Shown in pieces: positions 45,301-54,315 of a stretch of DNA of 64,000 nt. Position 1 is the stretch's first letter. Each line of letters starts with the position of its first letter. Under the pieces are notes generated by a model. It ran no database searches. It worked only from the letters and a program-made list of their open reading frames with translations, and was not told where the DNA came from. Made by a program: the position numbers and the translations under genes. This stretch comes from Fictibacillus marinisediminis (GTDB lineage Bacteria > Bacillota > Bacilli > Bacillales > Fictibacillaceae), in the NCBI RefSeq assembly GCF_023149135.1, contig NZ_JAIWJX010000002.1, forward strand, positions 4,216,001-4,280,000, written 5' to 3'.

Positions 45301-45681
45301 CTAGTTTATAAAATCCAGCTGGCCGCCAGCCAGAACCGGTTCGTTTTTTATGCTTTCCACCGGAAAAATGAAGGTCCAGGGCATGCTGGTTTCAGCTTCC
45401 AGCACGATTTGCGGGATGGTAAAGACTGATTCTGCGATGGTCCTTCCCTCCTCTTTATAGGTAAGTTGTTTTTTTTCAACAGTAAATCTATCTTGTTTAT
45501 AATTATGAAGAACACCGGTAACAAGCAGCTCCCCTTTATAATTCAAAGCCGTTCGGATCATGGAAAAAGAAGTCTCCTGTTCTCCAGGTATACACGTTTC
45601 TTGAAAGACTTTTTCTATCGTTTCCCGATCCTGATCGGCGACCGCTTTATCCCATGAGTTTTCGTACACTAAACGCTGCAT
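45301..45681 (-). CDS. SLAP domain protein
   Basis: The 126-residue protein has the SLAP-domain pattern: ENSWDKAVADQDRETIEKVF, RTALNYKGELLVTGVLHN, ESVFTIPQIVLEAETSMPWTFIFP. SLAP domains occur in accessory Sec (SecA2/SecY2) S-layer assembly loci of Firmicutes. No such locus or signal peptide is seen here, so it is an orphan. AAAAGGATG precedes the ATG. Confidence 0.75.
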   Translation of the reverse strand: MQRLVYENSWDKAVADQDRETIEKVFQETCIPGEQETSFSMIRTALNYKGELLVTGVLHNYKQDRFTVEKKQLTYKEEGRTIAESVFTIPQIVLEAETSMPWTFIFPVESIKNEPVLAGGQLDFIN

Positions 45682-45753
45682 GATAACACATCCTTTTTGA
45701 TGTAGCTTTCCGTATCATATCATATTTTTTCCTGTAAACCGCCAACCTCAGCA

Positions 45754-45783
45754 TAAAAAAATGCCCGGGGCAGCCCCCAGGCG
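45754..45783 (-). terminator. Intrinsic terminator after oxidoreductase gene
   Basis: GCCCGGGG/CCCCAGGC stem with U7 on the minus strand. Confidence 0.85.
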
Positions 45784-45814
45784 TCTAAGCAATCATGACA
45801 TTTTTCCTTGAAAA

Positions 45815-46687
45815 TTATTGCTTCAATCGTTTGTAAAGCGCGTGAGTGCCGCTGTTTTCCTCGCCCATCTCAGCAAGTTCCTCGTATAAATCTTTAGCCA
45901 GCTTCAACCCTGGAGTCAAAAGGCCCATTTCCTCAGCTGATTCGAGTGCAATCTTCATATCTTTTATAAAATGCTTCACGTAGAAGCCTGGTTCAAAGTT
46001 TCCTTTGATGATGCGCGGCGCCAAATTTGAAAGCGACCAGCTGCCCGCTGCACCTGATTCAATGCTTTTCAATACAGTAGACGGATCCAGTCGGGCTTTT
46101 TCTGCGTAAATAATCGCTTCGCACACACCGATCATACCTGAAGCGATCGCGATCTGGTTGCACATCTTAGTATGCTGTCCGGCCCCGGCTTTTCCTTGAT
46201 AGACAATGTTTTGTCCCATCAGCTGCAGAATGGGAAGAACCGCTTCGAAGTCTTCCTTCTCTCCACCGGCCATAATGGATAGCCTTGCTTCACGCGCTCC
46301 CACGTCTCCGCCAGATACAGGTGCATCAAGTGCATGAAGTCCAAGCTCTTTTGCTGTACTGGAGATTTTTTCAGCCAGCCGAGGGCTCGAGGTCGTCATA
46401 TCAATCACATACGAACCTTTTGCTGCATTTTCCAGGATACCGTTATCTCCAAAATAGACCTCTTCCACATCCGATGGATAGCCGACCATCGTGACCACCA
46501 CTTGTGAAGCCTGTGCCACCTCAGCAACCGTGCTCTTCCATTCAGCCCCTTGGGTCAGCAGCTCTTCTGCCTTCTCTCGTGTTCTCGTATAAATATGTAC
46601 GGGATGCCCTGCTTTTAATAGATGAGCAGCCATGCTTTTTCCCATTACACCGGTTCCTACAAATCCAATTGACTTCTTTTCACTCAT
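45815..46687 (-). CDS. 3-hydroxyisobutyrate dehydrogenase family oxidoreductase
   Basis: The 290-residue protein has GFVGTGVMGKSMAAHLLKAGH (NAD(P) loop), DAPVSGGDVGAREARLSIMAGG (substrate-binding DAPVSGG) and the catalytic lysine region GAGQHTKMCNQI. It reduces or oxidises a beta-hydroxy acid; resembles B. subtilis YkwC. AAGGAGGA lies before the ATG used. Confidence 0.88.
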   Translation of the reverse strand: MSEKKSIGFVGTGVMGKSMAAHLLKAGHPVHIYTRTREKAEELLTQGAEWKSTVAEVAQASQVVVTMVGYPSDVEEVYFGDNGILENAAKGSYVIDMTTSSPRLAEKISSTAKELGLHALDAPVSGGDVGAREARLSIMAGGEKEDFEAVLPILQLMGQNIVYQGKAGAGQHTKMCNQIAIASGMIGVCEAIIYAEKARLDPSTVLKSIESGAAGSWSLSNLAPRIIKGNFEPGFYVKHFIKDMKIALESAEEMGLLTPGLKLAKDLYEELAEMGEENSGTHALYKRLKQ

Positions 46688-46823
46688 GCTGTTTCCTCCT
46701 TCTTTATCTTTGTTTCTCATTATAGAGAAATCAAAAGTAACATACTAATGATTTTATTTTTGCTGTGGAGGTCCTCTATCAGGTAAGGTAGATTTAGATA
46801 TGAAAACGAAGGCGGGATGAACC

Positions 46824-47444
46824 ATGAAGCTATTATTGTTAGGATCTACCGGAAGAGTGGGCAGCTGTGTCTTGGAAAAGGCGATAAACGATGGCCATAA
46901 AGTGCACGTAATCGCAAGACATCCAGAAAAACTCGCGGCGCACCATGAGAACCTAACGATTCATACGGGAGATGCCACCGTAAACGCGGACCTTGAAAAA
47001 GCGATGGAAGGCTGCGAGGCTGTCATCAGTGCGCTGGGAACTGATGGGGGTACCGTGCTGACGGACTCCATTCCACTTGTGATCCAGGCGATGATGGACC
47101 GGGGAATTAAGCGGCTGGTCACGGTCGGAACAGCAGGTATTTTGGAAAGCCGTACAGAGCCCGGATTACTTCGCTATCAATCGAGCGAATCGAGACGGAG
47201 GCTGACAAGGGCGGCTGAAGAACATCACCGCGCTTACCTTGCCATGAAGCAATCACCCCTTCAGTGGACGATCGTTTGTCCGACCTATTTGCCTGACGGG
47301 CCAGAGATAGGAAACTACCGGGTGGAAAAGGATTACCTCCCTATGGATGGAACACAAATCAGCACAGGAGACACCGCTGTTTTTACCTATAAACAGCTAT
47401 CCTCCAACGAATTTATCAAAAGCCGTGTGGGTATCGCTTATTAG
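46824..47444 (+). CDS. NAD(P)-binding atypical SDR (NmrA-like)
   Basis: The 206-residue protein begins KLLLLGSTGRVGSCVLEKAI with the NAD(P) loop, followed by HVIARHPEKL and AVISALGTDGG. It lacks the SDR Tyr-x3-Lys pair in the usual place, so it may be a biliverdin-reductase-B/NmrA-like flavin or quinone reductase or a redox sensor. The ribosome site is weak (GGCGGGATG). Confidence 0.78.
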   Translation: MKLLLLGSTGRVGSCVLEKAINDGHKVHVIARHPEKLAAHHENLTIHTGDATVNADLEKAMEGCEAVISALGTDGGTVLTDSIPLVIQAMMDRGIKRLVTVGTAGILESRTEPGLLRYQSSESRRRLTRAAEEHHRAYLAMKQSPLQWTIVCPTYLPDGPEIGNYRVEKDYLPMDGTQISTGDTAVFTYKQLSSNEFIKSRVGIAY

Positions 47445-47455
47445 AAGCAGGACAA

Positions 47456-47477
47456 GGACAGCCAGGCTGTCCTTTTT
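47456..47477 (+). terminator. Intrinsic terminator after SDR gene
   Basis: GGACAGCC-a-GGCTGTCC followed by T6. The loop is very short. Confidence 0.75.
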
Positions 47478-47700
47478 TATGTTTTGTGCTCATCTAGCGT
47501 CAGCAGCGAGCTAATTAAACATCGGAAGTCAGCCATTTCTCGTTATTTTTACTCTCTTTTTGGAAGAAAAATTGATGATTAATAGCTTTGGATGAACAAA
47601 GGACTAGTTTGTTAATGAAAATATACTGTTTTTCTACAATCTTTCTTTATTTTAACGAACATTTGTAATAATATGGTAATAAAATGACTAGCCATCATGT

Positions 47701-47832
47701 TTTATTTTCAAAATTTACGATTTATGTTCAAAATGTAAGAATTTATTTTCAAAAATTTCGATTTATGTTCAAAATGAGCCTTTTTATGTTCAAACTGTTT
47801 ATACTCGACACCAATCGACAAGTTTTGACAGA
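47701..47832 (-). repeat. Second-family phased array with GAACATAAA cores (site C)
   Basis: On the plus strand TTTATKTTCAAA cores occur with the C at 47709, 47729, 47750, 47770 and 47791: spacing 20, 21, 20, 21. Read on the minus strand the leader is TTGTCGATTGGTGTCGAG followed by TATAAACAG, then five TTTGAACATAAA or TTTGAAAATAAA units. The leader matches sites A and B. The remaining 47478-47700 stretch holds nothing else I can support. Confidence 0.85.
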
Positions 47833-47901
47833 TTTATTTTTCTCTGTCTCGTCCGATATCCCTCTATAATTGCCTCATCATCCATCAAACCCTGTTTAAT
47901 A

Positions 47902-47940
47902 GCAAAAAGCAGCCCGCCAGATGTACTGGACGGGCTGCAG
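47902..47940 (-). terminator. Intrinsic terminator of small gene
   Basis: AAAGCAGCCCG/CGGGCTGCAGCTTT arms with a U-tract on the minus strand. Confidence 0.8.
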
Positions 47941-47947
47941 CTTTTGC

Positions 47948-48187
47948 TTATTCTTCGGTTTCCTCATAATACTGAAGTTCTTTTTCCAGGATGGTATCGA
48001 CCTCGAGTTCTGTCAGGCTTGTTTTTCTAGCCAGATGGTCGATGAGCTCGTCCATATCAACGTCTGCCGTCTGTAACTCAAAGTAATGACCTTCCTCTTT
48101 CAGTACGAGACGGATCTTTTCTTCCTCATACGATGTCTTCTCTTTAATGAACTGGACAGCTTTCTCCATTTTTTGTTCGATGCTCAA
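47948..48187 (-). CDS. Small acidic protein, unknown
   Basis: The 79-residue protein is helical and acidic (EKMEKAVQFIKEKTSYEEEKIRLVLKEE, then DELIDHLARKTSLTELEVDTILEKELQYYEE). It has the look of a small DNA-mimic or adaptor protein but no family is recognised. It starts with TTG at 48187, 8 bases after AAAGGAGG, which decides the start. Confidence 0.65.
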   Translation of the reverse strand: MSIEQKMEKAVQFIKEKTSYEEEKIRLVLKEEGHYFELQTADVDMDELIDHLARKTSLTELEVDTILEKELQYYEETEE

Positions 48188-48263
48188 GTACTTCTCCTCC
48201 TTTTATAGCCTTTCCTTATTACTACCCGTTTCCGGCAAAGCTATTCGGTTCTTTTTAAGTATA

Positions 48264-48292
48264 GAAAAAAGCAGGAGAGTTCCTGCTTTTTA
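48264..48292 (-). terminator. Intrinsic terminator after DUF420 gene
   Basis: AAAAAGCAGGA/TCCTGCTTTTT arms; the stem overlaps the stop region of the gene. Confidence 0.85.
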
Positions 48293-48835
48293 ATAATACG
48301 GTGAAATCATTAAGTAAACAATAACACCCGTCAAACTGACATACAGCCATATCGGCATTGTCCAGCGGGCAATCTTTTTATGCTTTTCCACCTGCATGTT
48401 CAATCCGCGGGCAAGTGTGAACAGCGCGAGAGGAACAATAAGCGCAGCCAAAATAATATGCGTGATCAAAATAAAGAAATAGATGTACTTTAACGGGCCG
48501 TCTCCGCCATATTTAGTAGATTCGGCAAGATAGTGATACGTAACATAAGAAAGCAAGAACAGAGCAGTCGTCGTAAATGCTGCAAAGATAAAACGCTTAT
48601 GCAGCTTGATGTTTTTTCTAAGGATAAAAAATAGCGCCGCCAAAAGGAACACAAAGGTAAAGCTGTTAAAAATCGCGTTCAGGCGGGGGAGAAGATGAAC
48701 ATCAAACGACACCTTGCCATTGTAAGCCGGTAAGAAAAACAAAATGACAACAAGAACATTGATCGCTATCGAAAGCCCAATGACAACAGGCGTATAATTT
48801 TTCTGCTTGACGGTAGTGTTTGATTGATCGCTCAT
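48290..48835 (-). CDS. DUF420 membrane protein, CtaM-like
   Basis: The 181-residue protein has five hydrophobic helices with conserved histidines (NIKLHKRFIFAAF, YVTYHYLAES, FILITHIILA, MQVEKHKKIARWT), as in DUF420/YozB. In Staphylococcus the homologue CtaM is needed for heme-copper oxidase maturation; the same is inferred. No oxidase genes are in the window. AAGGAG lies before the ATG. Confidence 0.83.
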   Translation of the reverse strand: MSDQSNTTVKQKNYTPVVIGLSIAINVLVVILFFLPAYNGKVSFDVHLLPRLNAIFNSFTFVFLLAALFFILRKNIKLHKRFIFAAFTTTALFLLSYVTYHYLAESTKYGGDGPLKYIYFFILITHIILAALIVPLALFTLARGLNMQVEKHKKIARWTMPIWLYVSLTGVIVYLMISPYY

Positions 48836-48969
48836 GGATTAGTCTCCTTCATAATCTTCTTTTTTCGTTTCCTATTCTACCATTGTAGACAACAAACCTG
48901 AAGCTAACTCCCCCTGGAAATCACCAATTAAAGCCATCTGTCAAAAAAACTACAAATTTAAGCGCAGTT

Positions 48970-48995
48970 AAAAACCCCCTGAATTGACCAGGAGG
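48970..48995 (-). terminator. Intrinsic terminator after oligoendopeptidase gene
   Basis: CCCCCTG/CAGGAGG stem with U5 on the minus strand. Confidence 0.6.
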
Positions 48996-49011
48996 CTGGA
49001 AGTCTTATGAT

Positions 49012-50718
49012 TTATGCTTTTTGCAAAAACTTTGTGTCATCGATCTGCGCTTCCCATTTTCTCACTTCATCCATCACGGATTTAACGCAGCCCTCTTCAA
49101 ACGGCGAAACAAGACCGGCGATGTTCACCAGCTCAGTAAATGGAAGACTACCTCCACGGCCGCACAGTTCAAGGTAATCCTGCCATGCTGCCTTATGATT
49201 CTCCCGTGAACGTTTCCAGAACTGAAGCGCGCAAACTTGAGCGAGTGTGTAGTCAATATAATAGAACGGCGTGCGGTAGATGTGGGTCTGCATCTGCCAG
49301 AAGCCGCCTTCTTCTAAGAACTCAATGCCGTCAAAATCACGGTGCGGCAAATATTTCTTCTCCAGGCGGCGCCACTCTTGTTTTCTCTCATTCGGTGACG
49401 CATCAGGATTCTCGTACACAAAATGCTGAAACTCATCGACAGCCACACCGTAAGGGATAAATTTAACTGCTGCGGCCAAATGGTCATAAAGATAGCGCTC
49501 TGTATCTTCCCCGAAGAACTGCTCCATCCAAGGATACGTAATCAGCTCCATGCTCATGGAGTGAATCTCGCAAGCTTCCAAGGTTGGAAATTGGTATTCA
49601 GGCACTTCGTAGCCTCTGCTCGTATACACCTGGAAGGCATGTCCTGCTTCATGAAGCAGGACCCGGATATCACCCTGTGAGCCGTTAAAGTTTGTGAAAA
49701 TGAATGGTGACTGGTACTCACTGATATACGTACAGTAGCCCCCAGGCGCCTTGCCTTCCTTCGCTATCAGGTCAAGCAGCTCATTTTCAACCATAAAGGT
49801 GTAAAACTCATCCGTTTCCGGTGACAGCTCTTTGAAAATTTTGGCTCCCTGCTCAACAATCCAATCCGCATCACCTTTTGGTTTTGGATTCCCCTGCGGA
49901 AAACTGAAAGATTCATCATAGAATTTAAGACTGTCCACCCCTATTCTAGCCTTTTGTTTCTCCCTTAAGGACGTACAGAACGGAACGATATGCTCTTTGA
50001 CCTGGTCACGGAATTTTTTTACCATGTTCTTGTCATAATCCGTTCGGTTCAGACGGTTGTAAGCGAGCTCAACAAAGCTTGAGAAGCCGAGTTTTTTAGC
50101 GATCGAAGTACGGAGCTTCACCAGCTCATCATATTGTCTGTCCAGTTCTTCCTTATGGTCATTAAAGAAGCCGAACTGCGCTTCCACGGCTTGTTTTCGG
50201 ATGGTGCGCTCCGGTGATTGGGTAAACGGAATGAGCTGTGCCAGTGTTCTTTTTCCACCTAGGAAATCAATTTTTGCGGAAGACAGCAGCTTTACATACC
50301 GGCTTTTCAGTTTGTTTTCCAATTTAAGGTCTTCGACGACTTCCGGTGAATACGTTTTTAGCTCTGCATCCGCAAGGTTAAACAGATGCTTGCCCCACTT
50401 GCTCTCCAGTTCTTTTCTATACTTGGAATGGACGATCGCTTGGAAGAACTCGCTTACCATCCCTTGATAGACAGGAGTGTTTTCATCCATAAAATCGTGC
50501 TCTACTTTATAAAAAGGGTCTTCTGTATTTGATGTATACCTGATATGTACAATATTTTGCATCGTTTCGAAATGGTTTCGGATGGATACAAGCTCTGCCA
50601 TTACTTCGTCTTGCTCATTGAAAGAAGCCGCGTGCTCAAAGCTTTCCAATTTTTGTTTAAACTCTTCTTGAAGCTGTTCCATATTGGGACGTTTATACGT
50701 AAACTCACTGAATTTCAT
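49012..50718 (-). CDS. M3 family oligoendopeptidase
   Basis: The 568-residue zinc metallopeptidase has HEAGHAF (HExxH) with a downstream EACEIHSMSME glutamate, and the all-helical N-terminal half of the M3 family. It should degrade short peptides in the cytosol. It is of the M3 oligoendopeptidase class and shorter than PepF (YjbG). AGGAG lies before the ATG. Confidence 0.92.
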   Translation of the reverse strand: MKFSEFTYKRPNMEQLQEEFKQKLESFEHAASFNEQDEVMAELVSIRNHFETMQNIVHIRYTSNTEDPFYKVEHDFMDENTPVYQGMVSEFFQAIVHSKYRKELESKWGKHLFNLADAELKTYSPEVVEDLKLENKLKSRYVKLLSSAKIDFLGGKRTLAQLIPFTQSPERTIRKQAVEAQFGFFNDHKEELDRQYDELVKLRTSIAKKLGFSSFVELAYNRLNRTDYDKNMVKKFRDQVKEHIVPFCTSLREKQKARIGVDSLKFYDESFSFPQGNPKPKGDADWIVEQGAKIFKELSPETDEFYTFMVENELLDLIAKEGKAPGGYCTYISEYQSPFIFTNFNGSQGDIRVLLHEAGHAFQVYTSRGYEVPEYQFPTLEACEIHSMSMELITYPWMEQFFGEDTERYLYDHLAAAVKFIPYGVAVDEFQHFVYENPDASPNERKQEWRRLEKKYLPHRDFDGIEFLEEGGFWQMQTHIYRTPFYYIDYTLAQVCALQFWKRSRENHKAAWQDYLELCGRGGSLPFTELVNIAGLVSPFEEGCVKSVMDEVRKWEAQIDDTKFLQKA

Positions 50719-50852
50719 GTGATCTTCTCCTCTCTTTCACCTGCTGTATTCTACACAGCTGCTTCTTTTCCTTTTTTGAATGAAAAGACTAGGGTTTTGG
50801 CCAAAATGTGTTTTATTATAGAGATAACAGTCAACTAACAGGAGCGTATCGT

Positions 50853-52094
50853 ATGAATTCTAATTCTTATTCAAATAATCCGTTTAAAGGCACGTTCGGT
50901 GGCCTTGAAAACCTTGCAGATACGATCAGCGAAGTCCTTCATTGCCCTGTAACAATCGAAGACGCCAATCATCGGCTTCTGGCCTACAGCACTCATGAAA
51001 ACAGCACGGATCCTGCACGCATTGCGACCATTATCGGCCGCCGTGTGCCTGAGAAAGTCATTAACAGCCTTTGGAAAGATGGGGTTATCCCAGGACTTCA
51101 GGCCAGTGATGAACCTCTTCGTGTATCCTCCATCTCCAAAGTCGGCCTGGGTGACCGTGTCGCCGTTTCCATTCGAAAAAATGAAGAGATCCTCGGCTAC
51201 ATCTGGGTTCTTGAAGTGGACCGACATCTGTCTGATGAGGATTTGGAGCTTTTAAAGAAGGCCGCACAGGCGGCCAAGAACCAGCTGCTTCAGCTCTATA
51301 CCGGTTCGAGAAGAAAGCAGGAAAGCCTTCAGGAATTTTTCTGGAAGCTGCTGACCGGCCACAGCAGTAATGAGGAAGCCATTCAGGATAGCCTGCGGGA
51401 CCTTGGAATCTTGCCCAGTTCTTCTGTCTCCGTGCTGATCTTTCAGTTCCCTGAAGAGATTGATGCGGGGTTCGAGAAAAATGTAAGCTACATCACTTCT
51501 GTCAATCAGAGCGTTAAAGCCCAACTGACAGCTGTAGATGAAAATCAAATGATTATGCTCGTCACCTCTGCACTTAAAGAACCGCTTAGTGAAATCCTAC
51601 AAGAGTTTATTCTTTCTTTTGCTCAGCAAATGAAGGAGCGTTTTGGAGTGGAGGGCATTACAGCTGGTTTTGGAGGGGTCTACAGCTCGTACCATCTTAC
51701 AGAAAAAAGCTACATGGAAGCACTGCAGGTCCTTAATATAAAAAACCGCTTTAAAGAAGGGGCATCCGATCTTTTTGGCTATGAAAATCTAGGTGTTTAT
51801 CAGTTCCTTGACGTCATTCACCAGAAGCAGTCCGCGAGCCGCTACAGAAATCCAGCACTTGATAAATTGCTGGAGTACGACCGGCTCCATAAGACCGATC
51901 TGTACAACACGTTGGATACGTACCTGTCTGCCGGTTCCAATACACACCTTACAGCCAGTCTGCTCCATATTCATCTCAACACACTGACCTATCGGCTGAA
52001 ACGAATTGCCGAAATCGGGCAGATCGACTTTAGGAATACGAACCAGAAAACGATGCTTTATCTGGATTTAAAGATTCAGCAGCTTTTTTATTGA
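50853..52094 (+). CDS. adeR: PucR family regulator AdeR
   Basis: The 413-residue protein has an N-terminal sensory region (LENLADTISEVLHCPVTIEDANHRLLAYST), a GGDEF-like middle and a C-terminal PucR helix-turn-helix (HLTASLLHIHLNTLTYRLKRI). Its gene lies directly upstream of ald in the same direction. In B. subtilis the PucR-family AdeR activates ald in response to alanine, so the same role is inferred. AGGAG lies 8 bases before the ATG used. Confidence 0.85.
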   Translation: MNSNSYSNNPFKGTFGGLENLADTISEVLHCPVTIEDANHRLLAYSTHENSTDPARIATIIGRRVPEKVINSLWKDGVIPGLQASDEPLRVSSISKVGLGDRVAVSIRKNEEILGYIWVLEVDRHLSDEDLELLKKAAQAAKNQLLQLYTGSRRKQESLQEFFWKLLTGHSSNEEAIQDSLRDLGILPSSSVSVLIFQFPEEIDAGFEKNVSYITSVNQSVKAQLTAVDENQMIMLVTSALKEPLSEILQEFILSFAQQMKERFGVEGITAGFGGVYSSYHLTEKSYMEALQVLNIKNRFKEGASDLFGYENLGVYQFLDVIHQKQSASRYRNPALDKLLEYDRLHKTDLYNTLDTYLSAGSNTHLTASLLHIHLNTLTYRLKRIAEIGQIDFRNTNQKTMLYLDLKIQQLFY

Positions 52095-52135
52095 AGAGCA
52101 TTTGTGAAATTTCACAAACGCTCTTCTTTTTTTTC
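52095..52135 (+). terminator. Intrinsic terminator between adeR and ald
   Basis: AGAGCATTTGTGAAA/TTTCACAAACGCTCT stem (one G-U) followed by a T-rich tract. Confidence 0.88.
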
Positions 52136-52232
52136 TCTTTTCCTCACAAAGAAATTTAAAGAGGAAAGGATTATACTGTAGGCACAGTAATAATGAAAAC
52201 GCCATCATTTATGGCGCCAGGAGGTTTTTACA

Positions 52233-53366
52233 ATGATTATTGGTGTACCTACAGAGATTAAAAACAACGAGAACCGTGTAGCTTTAACGCCGGCGGGTGT
52301 AGTTACTTTAATAAAAGCTGGACATGAAGTATTAGTAGAAACAAACGCGGGAGAAGGAAGCGGATTCCCTAACGAAGACTACGCTGCAGCTGGCGCAAAC
52401 ATGATCGACAGCGCTGCGGACGTTTGGGCTAAAGCAGACATGATCATGAAGGTTAAAGAACCTCTTGCTTCTGAATATAATTACTTCCGTCCTGGATTGA
52501 TTCTTTTCACATACCTTCACCTTGCAGCTGAGCCAGAATTGGCGGCAGCTCTTACAGAGAAAGGTGTAACAGCGATCGCTTATGAAACTGTTGAGCAAAA
52601 CCGTACGCTTCCATTGTTGACTCCAATGAGTGAAGTAGCAGGACGCATGTCTTCACAAATCGGTGCTCAATTCCTTGAAAAACCAAAAGGCGGAAAAGGG
52701 ATCCTTCTAGGTGGTGTACCAGGAGTTAAGCGCGGAAAAGTAACCGTAATCGGCGGCGGTGTTGTTGGAACAAACGCTGCAAAAGTAGCAGCAGGACTTG
52801 GTGCTGACGTAACTATCATCGACTTAAGCCCAGACCGTCTTCGCCAATTGGAAGACATCTTCGGAAAAAGCGTACAAACGCTGATGTCCAGCCCAATGAA
52901 CATCGCGGACGCAGTAGCAGAATCTGACCTTGTAATCGGTGCTGTTCTTATTCCTGGTGCTAAAGCGCCAAAGCTGGTTACAGAAGAAATGGTTAAATCC
53001 ATGACTCCCGGATCTGTTATCGTAGACGTAGCGATCGACCAAGGCGGTATTTTCGAAACGGTTGACCACATTACAACACATGACAACCCAACTTACGAAA
53101 AACACGGCGTTGTTCACTATGCAGTTGCTAACATGCCTGGTGCGGTTCCTCGTACATCAACTATTGCATTGACGAACGCAACCGTTCCTTTCGCTCTTCA
53201 AATTGCAAACAAAGGTGTAACAGAAGCCGTATTGTCCAACCCAGCATTGAAATTGGGCCTTAACGCAGCCGGCGGACATATCACTTACGAAGCAGTTGCT
53301 AAAGATCTCGGGCTTGAGTATGTTCCTGCAGAATCTGCACTTGAAAAAGCTTTTCAAGCCATCTAA
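52233..53366 (+). CDS. ald: Alanine dehydrogenase
   Basis: The 377-residue enzyme oxidatively deaminates L-alanine to pyruvate and ammonia with NAD. It has the substrate sites [15 protein letters not shown] and [14 protein letters not shown] region, NAD loop [20 protein letters not shown], and [16 protein letters not shown]. Codons are noticeably favourable, as for a highly expressed gene. AGGAGG precedes the ATG. It is probably activated by AdeR and used for growth and sporulation on alanine. Confidence 0.97.
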   Translation: MIIGVPTEIKNNENRVALTPAGVVTLIKAGHEVLVETNAGEGSGFPNEDYAAAGANMIDSAADVWAKADMIMKVKEPLASEYNYFRPGLILFTYLHLAAEPELAAALTEKGVTAIAYETVEQNRTLPLLTPMSEVAGRMSSQIGAQFLEKPKGGKGILLGGVPGVKRGKVTVIGGGVVGTNAAKVAAGLGADVTIIDLSPDRLRQLEDIFGKSVQTLMSSPMNIADAVAESDLVIGAVLIPGAKAPKLVTEEMVKSMTPGSVIVDVAIDQGGIFETVDHITTHDNPTYEKHGVVHYAVANMPGAVPRTSTIALTNATVPFALQIANKGVTEAVLSNPALKLGLNAAGGHITYEAVAKDLGLEYVPAESALEKAFQAI

Positions 53367-53378
53367 TTTATAAAAGCT

Positions 53379-53423
53379 ATTAGCACTTTCCTCTCTTCTT
53401 TAAGAGGGGAGGGTGCTTTTTTA
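53379..53423 (+). terminator. Intrinsic terminator after ald
   Basis: AGCACTTTCCTCTC/GAGGGGAGGGTGCT stem followed by T6. Confidence 0.8.
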
Positions 53424-53482
53424 TGTCTACTCAATGTCTTTATTTCCCGGTAAATAATTTGTCGAACGAGCACCAATGTACA

Positions 53483-53511
53483 TTGCTTTCTTTTCCACTT
53501 TCTCCTATAAT
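53483..53511 (+). promoter_or_regulatory. Promoter of the VUT transporter gene
   Basis: TTGCTT, 17 bases, TATAAT. Transcription would start near 53518, just ahead of the riboswitch. Confidence 0.75.
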
Positions 53512-53532
53512 TGTACTTTGTGAAAAACTAAA

Positions 53533-53577
53533 TACACCGCGGTTCGAGAACTCCCGCTGTACCAAAACTAGGAGGTT
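53533..53577 (+). promoter_or_regulatory. preQ1-I riboswitch
   Basis: The stem GCGG/CCGC (53539-53556) encloses GGTTC-type loop bases and is followed by CCAAAACTAGGAGG, the 3' tail typical of preQ1-I aptamers. The tail holds the ribosome site (AGGAGG, 53570-53575), so ligand binding should block translation. The downstream gene is a queuosine-precursor transporter family member, a known target. Confidence 0.8.
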
Positions 53578-53583
53578 ATTTAC

Positions 53584-54279
53584 ATGTTTAACGTTTATTA
53601 CGGTATTTTATTTGCTGCCGTGAACTTTATATTATTCATAATCTGTTACCGTCTGTTTGGCCGTAATGGTTTATATGTGTGGGTTGGAGCAGCTACCATC
53701 CTGGCGAACATTCAAGTGGTAAAAACGATTGAGATGTTCGGCCTAGTAATGACACTTGGTAATACTATGTATTCCACGATATACCTTTCTACCGACTTAT
53801 TAAATGAAAAGTACGGTCAGAAAGAAGCGAAGAAAGCCGTTTGGTTTGGCTTTTTCACGCTCATCATGACGACTGTAATCATGCAGATGGTCTTGTTGTT
53901 TGAACCCGCCCAAAGTGATATTGCCCAAAAGCCGATGGAAGCACTGTTCGGATTAATGCCTAGACTAGCTGCTGCCAGTCTTGCCGCCTATCTGATCAGC
54001 CAGTTTATTGATGTAAAGCTGTATTCCATGCTGAAAAAAGCCTTTCCGGGATACGGACAGCTTTGGATCCGGAACAATGGAAGCACACTTCTCAGCCAGA
54101 TGATAGATTCCTTAGTGTTTTGCACAATCGCTTTTGCAGGTGTCTATGAATGGAACGTATGGTTTGAGATTTTCATCACGACCTACCTGCTAAAATTTAT
54201 CGTTTCTGCAACATCCACACCTGTTATTTATCTTGCAAGAAGCTTTACATTCAAGGAAGAAACAAAAAGCGAAGCCTGA
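53584..54279 (+). CDS. Queuosine precursor transporter (VUT family)
   Basis: The 231-residue membrane protein has six hydrophobic segments and the VUT/YhhQ signatures GNTMYSTIYLSTDLLNEKYGQKEA and NGSTLLSQMIDSLVFC. Family members import preQ0/preQ1 or queuine for tRNA queuosine. The upstream preQ1-I riboswitch strongly supports this role. AGGAGG is inside the aptamer tail. Confidence 0.9.
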   Translation: MFNVYYGILFAAVNFILFIICYRLFGRNGLYVWVGAATILANIQVVKTIEMFGLVMTLGNTMYSTIYLSTDLLNEKYGQKEAKKAVWFGFFTLIMTTVIMQMVLLFEPAQSDIAQKPMEALFGLMPRLAAASLAAYLISQFIDVKLYSMLKKAFPGYGQLWIRNNGSTLLSQMIDSLVFCTIAFAGVYEWNVWFEIFITTYLLKFIVSATSTPVIYLARSFTFKEETKSEA

Positions 54280-54300
54280 TCATCAGACTTCGCTTTTTTT
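54264..54300 (+). terminator. Intrinsic terminator overlapping VUT gene end
   Basis: AAAAAGCGAAG/CTTCGCTTTTTT; the 5' arm lies in the last codons. Confidence 0.85.
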
Positions 54301-54315
54301 AGTGGCTGCTGCCTA

